Part shown: piece after piece, positions 12,944-25,870 of the stretch | Numbering within the stretch: position 1 is the stretch's first letter | How the letters are laid out: each line of letters begins with the position of its first letter | Source: Gavia stellata | Lineage: Eukaryota > Chordata > Aves > Gaviiformes > Gaviidae | Length of the DNA stretch: 64,000 bases | Direction of reading: 5' to 3' | NCBI RefSeq assembly: GCF_030936135.1 | Contig: NC_082602.1 | Span: 806,001 to 870,000 of the forward strand | Notes under the pieces: generated by a model | Told to the model about the DNA's origin: nothing | Databases searched by the model: none | Seen by the model: only the letters and a program-made list of their open reading frames with translations | Program-made: the position numbers and the translations under genes

Positions 12944-13110
12944 TGCTATGCAATAGATTCTGATCGTGCGGGAGCCGGGAGCAGATGGGAGAAGCCTTCC
13001 TGGGAGCCATCACCAGGGCTTGAAAAATCTACCCCAAAACCGCTGGGACGGAGCGCATTGCAGGGTAAACATCCGTGACCCCCGGATCTATCAGTCCTGT
13101 CACTTAAACG

Positions 13111-13201
13111 TCCAAAAAAAAAAAAAAAGTGACATTTCTGTGAGTACGTGCTGGTGAAAGTGTCGTTTCTTTCTTCTTTCCTTTTTTTTTTTTTTTTTGG
13201 A
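13111..13201. repeat. Inverted pair of A15 and T17 tracts
   Basis: TCC followed by A15 (13111-13128) faces T17 followed by GGA (13182-13201), 53 bp away. An 18-bp stem is possible. Confidence 0.7.
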
Positions 13202-14132
13202 TGGGTTATCTCTACTTCTCTGCCCTGTTCCTCAGCCTTGGCCAAAAGTCTTCCTTGAAGAATTGATGGGGTGTTACTTCTGCTGCTTTGCCTCGCTGTT
13301 GCTTGGGATGCTAAACAAGACTAACCCGTTTCTTATCAGTTCTCTGTCTCCCTGGGAGGGAGGGGATTCCTTCACACCCCATGCTTCTTGGCAAAACCCT
13401 TTGCAGCAGCATTTGCAGAGCTGTCTGCGAATTTTAGGGATTGGCTCTGCATGCTTTACCTTCAATTCACAGTATTAGCTTTGCAACTCTCGTTGAAAGT
13501 CCGTTTCCAAAAAATGCGAACCCACCCCGAGATGATTGCTTGAGAGAATTCACGCTCCCAGACGTAAATGAACGAGTAGATTTTTCAAGACCTGGCGTCA
13601 CGCACATCAAAACCATTGACATAAGTTAAATGTATGGATATATGCACATGACATTAAATGGAATCTGCTGAATTCTGCATTGTAGTGTCTGACTTACTGC
13701 ATGGATCTTGCTAAACATGGTTTCATTTTTTTCACAGCAGAGCTGTGCTTTGGTAAAGCATGCTGCCTTGAGAAATAAGTCTGGGCAAGCAGGGACGTGG
13801 AGCTCAGCGTGGCGTTGCTCTGGGTGCTGCCTAGTCTGGAGGAGGGGACCAAGGGAATAGGTACGGGACAAAATTGTTGTGCATCGGTGTTAACTCCAGA
13901 CCGTGGCGCTTGTGCTGCCTTGTTCTTCTCCTTCCCTGTGAGTATCTGCTCGGCAGCACCAGCTTTTTGAGATGGGTGATGGCTTGCGATGGCGCTAACG
14001 CTGCAGGGATCGCTGCGTGGAGTGCAACCGCTCATTGTTTAGCATCGTGCTAACGATTGGGGATCCCAAATTTCCCACCGTCCAGCGCTTCAGCTGCGTT
14101 TCCCCCAAAACCGCTCAGGTATGGTACATCGG

Positions 14133-14303
14133 ACATTGGAAGAGGCTGCGCAGGGAGGTGGTGGAGTCACCATCACCGGAGGTGTTCAAGGAACGTGTGG
14201 ACGTGTCACTGCGGGACATGGTTTAGTGGGCATGGTGGGGTTGGGTTGACGGTTGGACTTGATGATCTTACAGGTCTTTTCCAACCGTAGTGGTTCTGTG
14301 CGT
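14133..14303 (+). mobile_element. CR1 LINE 3' fragment
   Basis: About 170 bp starting at ggaagaggctgcgcaggg and ending near tggttctgtg. It is very similar to positions 4197-4365 of the first copy, so the two belong to the same CR1 group. Confidence 0.9.
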
Positions 14304-17300
14304 GATCTACAGTGACTCTTTGGCCTTCGCTTTCTGGAGAAGCATAGCCCAGGGGTGATGGTGGTCTCCTGGAGACTTTGAGCACCCACACTTGCCTTTC
14401 GAACTTTGCATTTCTGGGGTGAGATCCTTGGGCAGCTTCCAGGGGCTATCCTGTTCCCAATTAGAGGCTGAACCACCGTGTACATCGTCCCCTTGCCTTG
14501 GGGCAGTGGTGCATGGGTGCATTGTGTGCATCTACCTGGGTAGTGAAGCCCGTGCTGCTTGGGCGCACGTGGACCCTTACCATTGGTGCCCGTCAGAGAG
14601 GTGAGCACAGCAAACTTGTGCCAGTGTGGAGCAAGAAGTGAATAAAAGAGCTGAAATCTGGTGGTGTGCTGCCTTGGTCGAAGAAAACAGAGCTAACGGC
14701 TCTTCCCACATTGTACCGGTAAAACCATCTTCTCTTGACTTAAAATTGAACATTGAGTTGTTCAGTTTGAGGGCGTCTGAAGGAGGACAGACAGGAGCCT
14801 GGCTTGTGTGTGGAGGGGTTAACCTTAACACGTTGTCTAGTGCAGATTCCAGGAGGCTGAGATTAAGACCCTTAAAATACAGGGACGGGAGGTTTTTGAG
14901 GAGCACAAGCCAAGCAAGGGCAACGATCCCTTTGCTTTTCTGTACTCTGAAAACAGCAATTAACCCCCATCAACCTCCCCCCTCCTGCTTTTATTCAGGG
15001 GCCAGCTCAGGGTATTGCTGGTTGGCTTATCTTTCTTCTGGTGCCGGGGTATCAGAGCGTTCCCTGAAGACAAGCCACCACACGGTCCTGTTTTGGCAGC
15101 TTTTCCCATCCAAATCGGCAGATATTGGCAGCCGGAAGGTTTTATAGCTTCTTTTTGATCATTTGATAAGGACTCCTTCCACAGCCAGGCGACCAAAATA
15201 GAGATGAACCCTTTGCGTCGTGCAACGTGGTGTTCCCACGCATCTCCTCTGTAACCTGGCAGGAATATACCTCTTCCTTGTAGAAAATTAACATCGATTT
15301 TTCCAGCACTGGTGCATCCTCCTGGTGTCACTTCTGCCACTGGTTATCCGTGTGCGCTGTAGGCTTGGCAGGGAACGCTGGTGAGCACTGGGATTTGGGC
15401 ACAGCACCTTCTGCACATCCATTCTGCAGCCTGTTTAAATAAATAAGCACATCTCTAACAAGGTTTGGGAGCAGGCAGGAATCCCCCAACTTGACTGCCG
15501 ATGGTTTTCAGCAGCAGCATCTTGGCCCTGGTGGTTCCTGTTGCTGGCAGACGGTTGGCGTGTAGGCATGGGTGGGCACAAAGCAGCCCACCTTGTTCAT
15601 TTTTCTGCCCAATTTTTGCCTAGAAAAAGCCACCGGGAGTTAGCTTGGGAAGCAGCTCCCCAATTCTGCATTGCTGTTTTTCAATCTCCAGGCCCAGGGG
15701 GTGAGAAGTTTTTCCCAACCTTGTGCCAGCGCTCTTCCGCTTTGCACGTGCTGCTTGGCTCTTCCTCAGAGCGATGCTTTCCCCACGCTCTCCCGCATCC
15801 CAGGTAAGTGCCGTGCCCATGGGGCTGCTGCTGTGTGCGTTTGAGCAAAACATCCATCCGGGGACGGGAACGACTCCGATAAACGCTGTTTTGGGTGCAA
15901 ATGAAGATGTTGTTGTCACCAAAGTGTTTGTTTTCCGACAGGTGCTTCTAAATTCATCCAGCAGCCTTGTGATCTTGTTGCAGGTTGGTGAAGGGGGAAA
16001 GAGGGGAATGGGTTAGCTTGGGGTAATGTTCTTCGGCCAGGAGACGATGGGCTGAAGCCAAAATTGGCTGCTGTAGAGTTTCTTCTGATGTCTCCTACAC
16101 TCCTAAGCATTGAAAGTGCTGCCAGCTTGGACTTGGACATCTCTTAACCCATTTTGCTCTCAAAAGACCTCTGTCAAAACAAGGATGTCTCCCTCAATCA
16201 CCCCTCTCTGATGACGGGGACAATCCTCCAAGTAGTGCCATGGGGTCCGGTCGTTTTGGAGTTGGTCCCATCCCCTTTAACACGATGAGGACAACTTTCT
16301 GCAAGAGCTTTCCCGCGGGGTACCTTCACCCCCTGGTAGGGTCAAAGCAATTCATCCAAGCCCTGCTTTTGCCCACGTAATGCTTTAACGCATCTCCCTC
16401 CCCGGGCTTTGCAAAGCAGCTACAGAGCTGAAGGGTCTCTCCTCTGGACCTATTTATGATGCTCTGGGTGACTTTTGGCCAACGTTACTCCCTGACTCAA
16501 CTAATAATCGCTTCTGCTCAGGCTTCACCGCTGGCTGCCCGCAGCCGCGGCACACGCCAGTCACAGCACAGCGTTATCATAACCGCTGATTTTCATTTTC
16601 CCTGGGAGAAAGATAACGCTGCCAGACGAGTTATTTGAGCAACCCTTTGTTTTGGGTTAATTTTGGTTCATCTCAGCTTCTCGCAGGTTGGGCGCAATGA
16701 GTCTGAGTGCGGAACAGGGATTTGTATTTGCCGCCCGGCGGGGTGGGTTTGCCTCAGGCAGCGCTCTGCCGGGTGAGCGAGCCTCGGCTCTCCCTCCAAG
16801 GTGATCGGTTTTTTTCTTTTCCACTCAATATTTCATGGGCTTAAAGGAAAGCGGAGTGGGCAAGGAGCTTGGGACGTTACCTGTTTCTCTGCATTGATGT
16901 CTTCCTCTTGGTCAGAAGATGCAGCTCTGCACCTTCCAGCAGTGAGAGGCGCTCTGGTTTATTTTTTTTTAGCCCTTCAATGTACTTGCACTTTGACAGA
17001 GTAATTGAAACGTACCTTCCCATTTCATCTGGCAGTCAGATTACTTTTTTGTTGTCGTCGTTAAATCCACCATTATCTTTCTGGCAGAAATTTTGATACT
17101 TGCTCCAGTGCCCTCCTTGTCGTTCGGTTTGTGCTGCTGTTCGGGGAAATGAAAATGCGGCGCTTTTCCCCCTCTGTTCGTTTCTACCCCCTGTTCGTCA
17201 ACCTGCCCGTGCCTTGTCAGGCGACTTCTTCATGACGTCGTTCTGCATTTTCAGCTCGTGGGAACCCTCAGCCAGGCTAGGGGGGCAGTGAGGGGGATGC

Positions 17301-20300
17301 TTCAGTTCTGAAAGCAGTAACGTTACGTATGAGACGGGGAACGCGCGTTTGGCCTTTTGCTGTTGCTTCAGATGATTGATGGCAAAATATTTTCCATTTG
17401 TGGTGAAGCTTTAACCCATTTGCATTTAATCTGTGGGTAGATTTCAGGCACGTGATCTGGGGAATTTTTGGGTGTTCCCATGTCTGAACATCAATCAAGT
17501 ATTAGACAGCAGCAAAAAATTGCCAGGAGTTTTGTCCAGAAGGGCAGGAGGGTCCTTGCACATCCCAGGACAGCATTTCGACAGTGTTTGGTAGATATCC
17601 CTTCAGTTCAACTATCGCTCAGTGATCTGGGCATGACTTTTGAGTTCAGAAACCATAATTGTTCCAGTTTTGCTACTTTTGCAAAAGCCCTTCTCCCCCT
17701 TCAACCTGCCCTTCCTAAACTTCTGTGCGTGCTCCCAGCCCTGTTGTCCAGCAGGAAAATCACCGTTCACCACCACAAATAGGTCTGATCCCGCTACCAG
17801 GAGCAGCTTTCAGCTACGCCATGGACTGCGACGCTTCCACAACACGGCGTGCTGTCTCCCGATAAGTTGCAAGTACCCCAATGCCACGTCCCACAGAGCT
17901 GTTGGTGTCTGTCCTGGAAAATACCTTCATGGCCCCCAACCAGCTATTTAGCACACGTGCAAGGACAGATGCTTGAGGCCCTCGAGGGACGCCAGGTAGC
18001 CGAGCGCTGGGACTGCAGCAGGTTTTTGTTGTGCAGCTCTTTATGGGCCTCCTCTTCTGTTTTTCTGTCCCTCTGGCATCACTTTTGTCCTCCTTTTGCT
18101 TCCCCATTGAAGTTTTTTGGTTTCACCTGTACCCACAGAAAGGGGTCCTGAACTCAAGTGCTATATTTAGAGCTGGCTTTAGCCATGTTCCATTGCGTCA
18201 CTCAAGCCCAAGCTCGGGCAGCTCCTGTCAGCAGGCAAGAGGCATGTCCACAGCCAAAGCTCCTGTTGAACGAGCTCTCCCAGCTCACGGGTGGCAGATT
18301 TACCAGAAGAACTAGAGGTTTCATGAAGCCATTGAAGGCAGCTGCACTGATACCCACCTGGACTGGCAACCTCTCCACCATGCTCAAGTTTTCCAAAGAA
18401 ATACCTGAGGAGCTTTAAGCCCAGCTCAGATCTTGGTGAAACACCTGTACTGCTGCATTGGTCATTGGCCATTGCTTCAGAAGGAACTCACTGCATGTCC
18501 CAGCTGTTGGGCAACCAACTAGAGAGCTGGAGAGAGATCTTGTGCTACTGCTTGGCGCTTCTGGGTCAGTCTGTGTGCCAGCCTGGTCATGGGGCTGTAC
18601 TTGGGCATGGCCACCATGTCCATGACTTCAGCCCTTCACCCAACGGAGCTACCTGCTGCTGCTTGCGGCAGGCGTGTGAGTGTTTTGACCAGGAAAGGTG
18701 GGGAAGAAAATCCACGGAGTGCTGCCCGGATCACTTCCCACTGTGTCCTTGCCAAAACCTGAGCAGCTTTTTGCTGACAGCTCTGGGCAGAAACATTATC
18801 GTCTCCTGCCATCAGGATCCTCCTGCGTCCATGTAAAAAGGACTTTGGCCTTTCTTTGTTAAATAAACAACATTATCTAAGAGACCTTATAACTGCTTTC
18901 CCCTCCTCACATCCAGGATTCCAGGCTTTGGTGAACGTCTTGGGTCCGTACAAGCAACGTGCCCGTGTTGAGATGGTGGTTGTTTCAATTTTCTGCTCAG
19001 GAACTGGCCATGGTTTAGCAAAAGGGGTTGAATCAAGGTTTCCATCCTCCAAGTGACTAGGCCTGCGACATGCCTGACCTCGCTGGAGAATTCCTCACTG
19101 CTACGGGGTATCTGCAGTGACTTCCCAGGAAAAAAAAAGATTTGCCCCCCAGAAAAACGCAGGGTTGATGCAGCCGCTTTCAGTGGCTGCAGAAATCCAG
19201 CCAGACTTTTCTGGTTTCGTAGATAGCGGCACAAAATGTTCCAGCGTACTAAAGAAAAGCCTGGGCAACGCAGCACTTTTCTTTTATTTCTTTTCTTTTT
19301 TTTTTTTTAAATATCAGTCTTGTCATTACCCATCCACCCTTTTGATAGTCCCCAGCAGAGGCAAACAAAAATTCAGCCAGATAACGCAGCAGATCTGTCC
19401 TCTTCCCAGCTCTGTGTCTGCAGAGAGTTATACCAGCTGGTGGGTCTCTTCTGGACGGCTTTTTTAACGAGTTTAATTAACGGAAAGGCAGCAGAATTGG
19501 TGTGAATCTTCAGGAGGGCCTTTTGAAGATGTTCAAGAACCCCACACCTCGTCTGGCAGACGAAGGTGTACAAGGCAGCTACGTTTTGCAAGCACAAAGC
19601 AGCGGGTGCTTCACCCCAAACATGGGGCTGGACTTACTGATAGGACATGAATTTTAATTATAATGCAAATGAGCATGTGTTTTGGCTTGGGGCTATTCAT
19701 GCTGAGATGTCTCCGGTCTGTCAACCAAAACTCAGTTGGACATGTTAAAACGGGATGGTCGGGTTGCTGTCCCAATGATGATGAGCTATGTCAGAAAAGC
19801 AGAGATCCTTTAAGAGAAGGGTTTTGTTCTCCTGCCTTGGTGAAGGCAGTCGTTCCTTTAATCCTCACCCCTTAAAGCATTACTTTTATTTACTATTTTT
19901 AACAGATGAAGTTTTTTCTGCTTGTTTGGCTTTGGTAGGACATGGCAACCACAGCCCTATTCTGGTGGGGACAAATTGCCTCCTGTTGCGATTTCATCCT
20001 GCGTTCCTGGCTGACCCCTGGAAACCTCACGCATCTCTGTGGATTAGCCAAAACCAGTTGTTGCTTTGGATGAACGTCTACCATGTGTGAATTCAGGTGA
20101 AGCCACTCTGAGCCTCTGTTTGGACGGAGCTCAGATGAGAGCAGGTATTAAAGCTGGAATAAACCGCGCTGTGAGACCATGTGAAGGACTGTGAAAATGA
20201 GAGGGGAGGAAGCCTAAACTCTGGCTGGTTTTCTCTATTTCCCTTGAGCGGAACGGGCAACAGCGAAGCACTGCTGATGGAACGTTACGTCCTTCCCCTC

Positions 20301-23300
20301 CGCGGTCTGTGGGAAAGCGGATGATAAATTCAGGGTTAAAATGAGGATTGAGAGAAAAGGAAGGAAAGCAGAGGGACAGAACAGATGAATATGTATTCTA
20401 TTTAGTCTCTTCTGTGATCTGCTTAAATTTGAGGTTTCTGTGGGAAGAGCACCTGGAAGGCCAAGGGCAGGTGGGAATTCTGCAGTGTCCTATGTGTACC
20501 TTCCCTCTGTGTCTCTTTGGTGATCTTCCCCATCGCCTTTCCTGCACGCCGACATTGCAAGACCAGGATGGAGGGATTTGGTTTCAGAAGGTTTGCGGAG
20601 AAGAGCGTGGTCTCCTATGCATTTATAAGGGAAGAACTTAGTTTTCTATGGTCCCAGCTTTGGCTTGCACAAAGTGAGCTCTCAGAGATCAGGAAATGCT
20701 GTTTTTGTGCAGGCTGGTTTTAAAGCGAAATGTGGATGCTGGAGGAAAGAGTCAGTTCTCTAAAATGATCTGGTCTTGCTCTGCAGCAGTGAGAAACTAA
20801 AAAATGAGGAGCAGAAAGGGAAGCAAATGCTTAATTGGTTTACAGTTTAAAGAAAATTTGCTTAATTTTGGGTTTTTCCTAAAGCTTCATATATAGAGGC
20901 GGTTTGAATCCTCTTTCTTAATGTTTTGGAAGCACAACCTTCACTGCATAAGGAAATGTACATTTGCAAATCTATGTTTACTGCGTTTCCTTCTCTTAGC
21001 TTTGACTTATTGCTTCACTGGATCCATTAATCGCGCGTGGCTTTAGAAGTTTTTCTTTTCTAATTGAGGGTACATTAACAATATATTTTTAACTTTCCAA
21101 ATGTATGAAATGTTTTTAAGAAAGGAAATCATCATTTTATCCTCTGAGATCCCCTTAAGTGGTTTACCTACAAAGTTGTTCCAAACTTGTGTTGTTTAAT
21201 CCCACTGAGTGAGAGGATCCACAGTCTCCTGATGCTCCTTGTCAAATATTTCCAAGTAATTAAAACCTGGTACCTGGTCTTATATGAGAAATCAAGAGCA
21301 TCTGTCAAGAGAGGTCAAGCCCAGCTGAGCGTTTCCATGAGTCGGTTGGGTGGTGGCGTCAAACCAAGTAGGTTTGCAAGGGCTTGGCTGGCTTGTCCTA
21401 AAGTGTTCTGCAGCATTTGTGCTGTGTTGAGAATGAAAAGACTGTGCTGTTTGCAGTCACTGGATGTGTCTGGGAAGGGTACAAATTAGTATCGTGTGAT
21501 AGCGGTTGTGGGTAGAAGCCATTATTCAGTACGATAAATTTTATCAATAAAATACAACTCTCTTTAGTGTCATTTAGCACACAATGAGAAGGGGAAGAAG
21601 TTGGAGGACTCTTGGTCTTGGGAAAGTGGATGTTCTTTGGGAAACCTTTCGTCTTATGAGAAGGTAACTTGACATGTTTATGATGTGATACCAGCCTGGA
21701 CTGATGCCTAGAGCCAGGCTGGCCAGGCATTGCCGAACAAGGACCTCACAAAGGAAATAATTTTTCTGGGTCTGCATGCATTTGACATGTGTGACCACTT
21801 TCTAATCCCATGTTTTCTCCCACCCCCAACACGGAGCATAATTTCAGGGATGTGCTGACCCCTTCAACCAATGACTATTGTTGCTTCCCAGGCTCTGGTT
21901 TCCTTCCAGCCTGGATCCGCAGAGTTACTGATCTCGACCATCAGTAGTTAATGAGCAGGTTCACGAGCATCCTGCCCCTGACAGGACAGTTTTTGCATGG
22001 GGGTTTTAGTTTTCGAGCTAGGTGCTCTGGTGTGGCCGCTTTGCGGTAAGCATCATGCCTCCAGTGGGACCACAGTCCTTCCTCGTGGTGGTCGTGTTGG
22101 TGATCTGTCTGATGTGGTAGACGTGAGATGCAGAAACCGGTGGGGAGAGTTTCCCTGAGAAGTGCTGGAAACATTTCCAGGACTTCTCCTCTGAGCCAAT
22201 TTGTCATTGTTTCTCACTAGATTGACAGAGGCTCTGAGGTGCTCCGGGGTACCTCTTGCACTGCCATGTGATGACCTCTGTGTGCTCAATAAACACTTTC
22301 CTGGCCACCGTCTTGGTAATCCACCTTCTCTGGAGGCACTGGGTTGCATTTCCACAGGCAGGAAGGAGTTCAGAGGGATTTACCAAGCCCTTAGCACTTC
22401 AGCTGAGGTCTTTGCAGTCCCTTTTCTGTACCAAAAAGCTTGCTGTTTCTGCAGTCCTGAGCCAGGGCGGGTGGACATGGTCATGCCACCTGGGGGACAT
22501 GGGGAGCTGTGGGTCCCCATAAACTCAGTGAGCAGCCTTTTTAAAAGGAAAACATTTAAGATATTCCCCAAAACGTGTTTTGAGCTGCTATCAAACTTTC
22601 TTTTCCTCCTCCACCCCCGAGAACAGTTGGGTTGTCCTTTCTGGAGTTATAGAGCCACAGTGAGGTCTTTTCCTTGGTTCTTTGCATTTCATGGGATGAG
22701 ACTGGCAGGACACACCATCACTATACGAACTCCTTAAACTCGATTTCTCAAGTTTTCCTGATGATCAAGCAAATATACCACCTTCAGGAAGAGCTCTTGC
22801 TCTTCCTGCCAATGCACAACCTACTCCTGGCTCATCTCTATCTCCAGGACCTTTCCTCTGACAGCAGTGTGATTGACTGCTCATGGTTTTGTCAAACGAG
22901 GCTCTTCAGTTACCTTCAAGGCCAGTGCACAAAACCTTGCAACCCGAAGAAGGGTATTCCCAGCATCACTGAGGTGGCTGGGGATATCTGTCAGCCCACA
23001 CGGCAAAGCAGGTTGTTTCTCCACCAACAGCAGGGCAAGCGCGTTCCTTCGGTATTGCAGCGGGGAGATAATGTATCAGCAAATCTTGCTTCTCCCCAGC
23101 AGCCGGTCCAAAAATCGCTGCGTCAAAAGGCAATATTGAATGTCACCTTGAAGCAATGACTCAGACTGCATGTGCTTGGCGCTAACTGGATTATTAACCC
23201 TTGGATTAGGGTGCATGAAAGAAACGGCGACGAAAGGGGAAAACTGAACATCCCGACATTTGCCTCTTGGAAGCTGACTGGGAGGGAAAATGTCGGAGTT

Positions 23301-24651
23301 GGTCCCAGCCTTAAATTCCCACTGAAACGCATGGGTGCTGGGGGAAGGAAAGTGCTATTGCTTCTGTGGTCTTTCATGCCCCCCTGCCAGCAAGGGCAAG
23401 CAACCACTCTCTGAGGGATGCTGTGGGTCCCGTCATGTTTGGGAAGAGCAAACTATCAAAACCCTTCTGATAAAGCATGTTTTAGCAGCTGGTGAATTTG
23501 TGCACGTTGCAACCTATCCGGGACTCAAAAGGAAAACAGGTGTGAAAAGTTGTTTTTTAATAAATAAAATTTTTAACAAATAAAAATACATTAATAAAAT
23601 GTATTTTACACTTAAAATACAATTCTGTATTCAATTTCTTCCCGTAGAGTTTGGAAACCCTGGGGACTGATCTTCCATGAAGATTAGGAGTCATAGCCAG
23701 ATGGGAAGCAGCAGCCATTCCGCAGGCTGGTCAAGCTGTGATGAAGCAAAGAGGAGGGAAGAAGTCCTGTCCCCAAATTCCTTGTGCACCAGAGCTGAGC
23801 AGTGCAATCCCGGAAAGGTTATTTTAGAGAGGTAGACGCTGTTCGTAACTTAAAATAAATGCACTGGGGAAAAAAACAAACTATCATCTCCTTGTGCAGT
23901 AAAAATTATTGATTGGTTTCTTCTTATCTTGCGCAGTGCTTGACTCACAGGGCTATAACAGCAATAATTTTTAAGCTGAACTTTTCAGCTTGAAACAGGT
24001 CTTGAGCAGGGAGACATTCCTCTAGACGCTGGGACACACGAGGGATCTCAGGTAAGTTTGCATGAGATTTCATGGGAATTTCGTAGGACTAATGTTTGCT
24101 TCTTTTTAGTATTACTTCGGCAGTTTAATCAGTTGGAAAAAGAAAGCTGTAATTGCGTATCAAGCAGACGTGTTTAAGGCTGGTGCTGTGATATCGGTTA
24201 TCTGGATGGGTTGCAGTGCCTTGCGGCTGGCTGCCAATGCCACATTTGGAGAATAAAAAGGGGAGGAAAGAAACCCGTAATGTTAGATTTGTTGCCAGTA
24301 GAAAATTTGCTAGGTGAAATTCAGCAATGATCATGACTGTTGTGGCTTACCATGGCAAAAGAAGCTGATAAGAAGGCCACCTATAACAAGTCTGGGTGAC
24401 CACTTGGCTCTCTGGTGATGTTGTTTCTCGTTGCAACCTTTCCAAGACCATAAATGCTCATTTCAGCAGTTCTTTCCTGCAAGTTCCTTGTTTCCAGGGC
24501 GTATCACCTCTGGGGAATAGCCTGCAGGCATAAGCTTTACCAAGTCCCATGTAAGACAAATGATACTTCCAGGAAAATTAGAGGCTCTGCCTCCCTATTC
24601 CCTTTCTAATCCCATGTTCATCCTTCCCCATGTCCACTCCCGTGACAGTCA

Positions 24652-24745
24652 GGCTCCCGGTAGGTCCAACGCTGCAGCTGCAGCAGAGTGCTTGGGGCCA
24701 TGTCCAGGCGAGTCAGGGCATCCCCAAGGATGGAGACCCCTCCAC
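24652..24745 (-). mobile_element. CR1-like 3' fragment, minus orientation
   Basis: Read on the minus strand it has the CR1 order: ccatccttgg, cctggacatggcccc, then a Gln/Leu-type ctgcagctgcagcg stretch. It shares long stretches with the copies at 36977, 45504 and 57159. Confidence 0.7.
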
Positions 24746-25733
24746 CGCTCTAAACAAGAACCAGTCTTTTGGGGCAGATATGTGGTTCGGTCACAGGCAG
24801 AGAAATGGGATCTGCAGTGAGTTTTATCTACTAACACATCTAAGGACACATGGAAACTCCCAAAGGTATTTTAAAGGCTTATTTCTACCTTGTACAGATG
24901 CTTACAGGACGGGCAAAAGGCACGTCTTTGCTGCAAGTTCCACTTCCCACCGGGCAAGACTGAAGCCCTTGATGCAAATCTCAGGTGCCAGAGCAGGACA
25001 AATCAGAGGTCATCAGAACTTTTATCAGAGGGCGAAATAGCATGTTTTCCCATAGCTGTATTTTGAATAATTTTTCTTGTTAAACTTTAACCCAGAATAA
25101 ACCTCTGTTCAAGGCGGAAGAACGATATACAAAAAGCAAACCCAAAGAGCTCTGCATATGATGAAGGAAGCCAGCGTCTATACATAGGGTCTTATCTTGG
25201 AAAGATAGCCGGGAGAGAACTGCGCTTGGACATGCCATGTGGTGTGCTTTTCTCACGCTGAGTTTCCTAAATTGACCTTTATTATGATGATAATATTGTT
25301 TTCTGATGCGGTCTGAGCACATGAGCAGCAGAAAAGCTGCGAGGCTTCAGGCCACAGCATCTCCCTCAGCCGCTCAGTGAACGTAGGGCCTGGTGGAAGA
25401 TCGTGGGGTTTATTTAAAAGATTTCTTCAAAAGAGTGAGCAAAGTGTCCCAGGAAATGTGGGATCAGTAATTTGGCCACTCACCCTGTCCTAGCGGGCCT
25501 TGTGACGCGGAGTGATCACTACTTGCAGGAGATATATTTTTGCTGTCTTAAGCAGATTGAAAAATAAATCTCCACTTCCCATCCTTATCGCTGCTGCCTG
25601 CTCTGACGCTGGGGCAGGGGACACAAACCATCACCAGCTCTCTGAGGGTGCCATGTGCTGCTCTGGGTGGGACGTGCCCAGCATCGGGGCTGTGCCGTCT
25701 GCCTTCCCCACGAGCTCCTTTCTGCTTTCACAG

Positions 25734-25870
25734 TGCCTCCACCATGTGTGGGAATAGGTCCAAGTGCTCCTTCTCCCGCCTGGAGGTGATCCTCATCGTT
25801 TGCCTGGCGTTGATGATAGCGGTGACCGTGGTGCTCCTCATCCTCCACTTTGTCGTCAAAGAGAGCAACG
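25734..25870 (+). CDS. ASAH2: ASAH2 first coding exon (signal anchor); coding from 25744
   Basis: A pyrimidine tract ending ctttcacag puts an acceptor at 25732-25733, ten bases before ATG 25744, which sits in good context (ctccaccatgt). This supports the start and implies an upstream non-coding exon; open frame further upstream is then intron. It encodes a short basic N-terminus and a hydrophobic helix ending VVKESN. The preferred end is 25870, using a GC donor (aacg|gcaagt), because it gives the phase needed by the next exon and an Asp like that after human ENHK. A GT donor at 25913 also fits the phase and would add 14 residues. Confidence 0.8.

Larger units (their letters stand above)
11295..12965 (+). 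other. SGMS1: SGMS1 3' UTR (probable extent)
   Basis: After the stop there are about 1.7 kb of AT-rich DNA with five AATAAA signals and no open frame of interest. AT content falls sharply after about 12,960, so I infer that the longest transcript ends near there. It contains an A25 tract at 11885-11909. The extent is inferred; transcript data were not available. Confidence 0.6.
12966..25733. other. Intergenic region between SGMS1 and ASAH2
   Basis: About 12.8 kb without a gene I can support. It contains a poly-A/poly-T inverted pair (13111-13201), a CR1 fragment (14133-14303), a short GC- and CpG-richer patch (about 16,680-16,800) and a second CR1 fragment (24652-24745). Open frames of up to 178 codons occur (14626-15147, 22201-22737, 22674-23159) but show no domain, repeat structure or familiar sequence. 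The acceptor before the ASAH2 start codon implies that a non-coding 5' exon and promoter of ASAH2 lie somewhere in this interval; I could not place them. Confidence 0.7.

Noticed and set aside
14626-15147. A 173-codon plus-strand open frame between SGMS1 and ASAH2
   Set aside because: No similarity that I recognise, no splice structure and no supporting signals; open frames of this length are expected by chance in 64 kb.
16573-16616. GATA-type motifs (palindromic GTTATCATAAC and AGATAAC) as a possible enhancer
   Set aside because: Such short motifs are common; without conservation or chromatin data there is no basis for a call.
19663-19670. Perfect octamer ATGCAAAT
   Set aside because: A single 8-bp match is expected by chance at this scale and nothing nearby supports a promoter.
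22201-23159. Two overlapping plus-strand open frames (178 and 161 codons)
   Set aside because: No protein-like motifs; they overlap in different frames and neither has supporting signals.
23185-23200. HNF1-like half site (attattaac) upstream of ASAH2
   Set aside because: It matches the consensus only partly and lies 2.5 kb from the first coding exon; too weak to report as regulatory.
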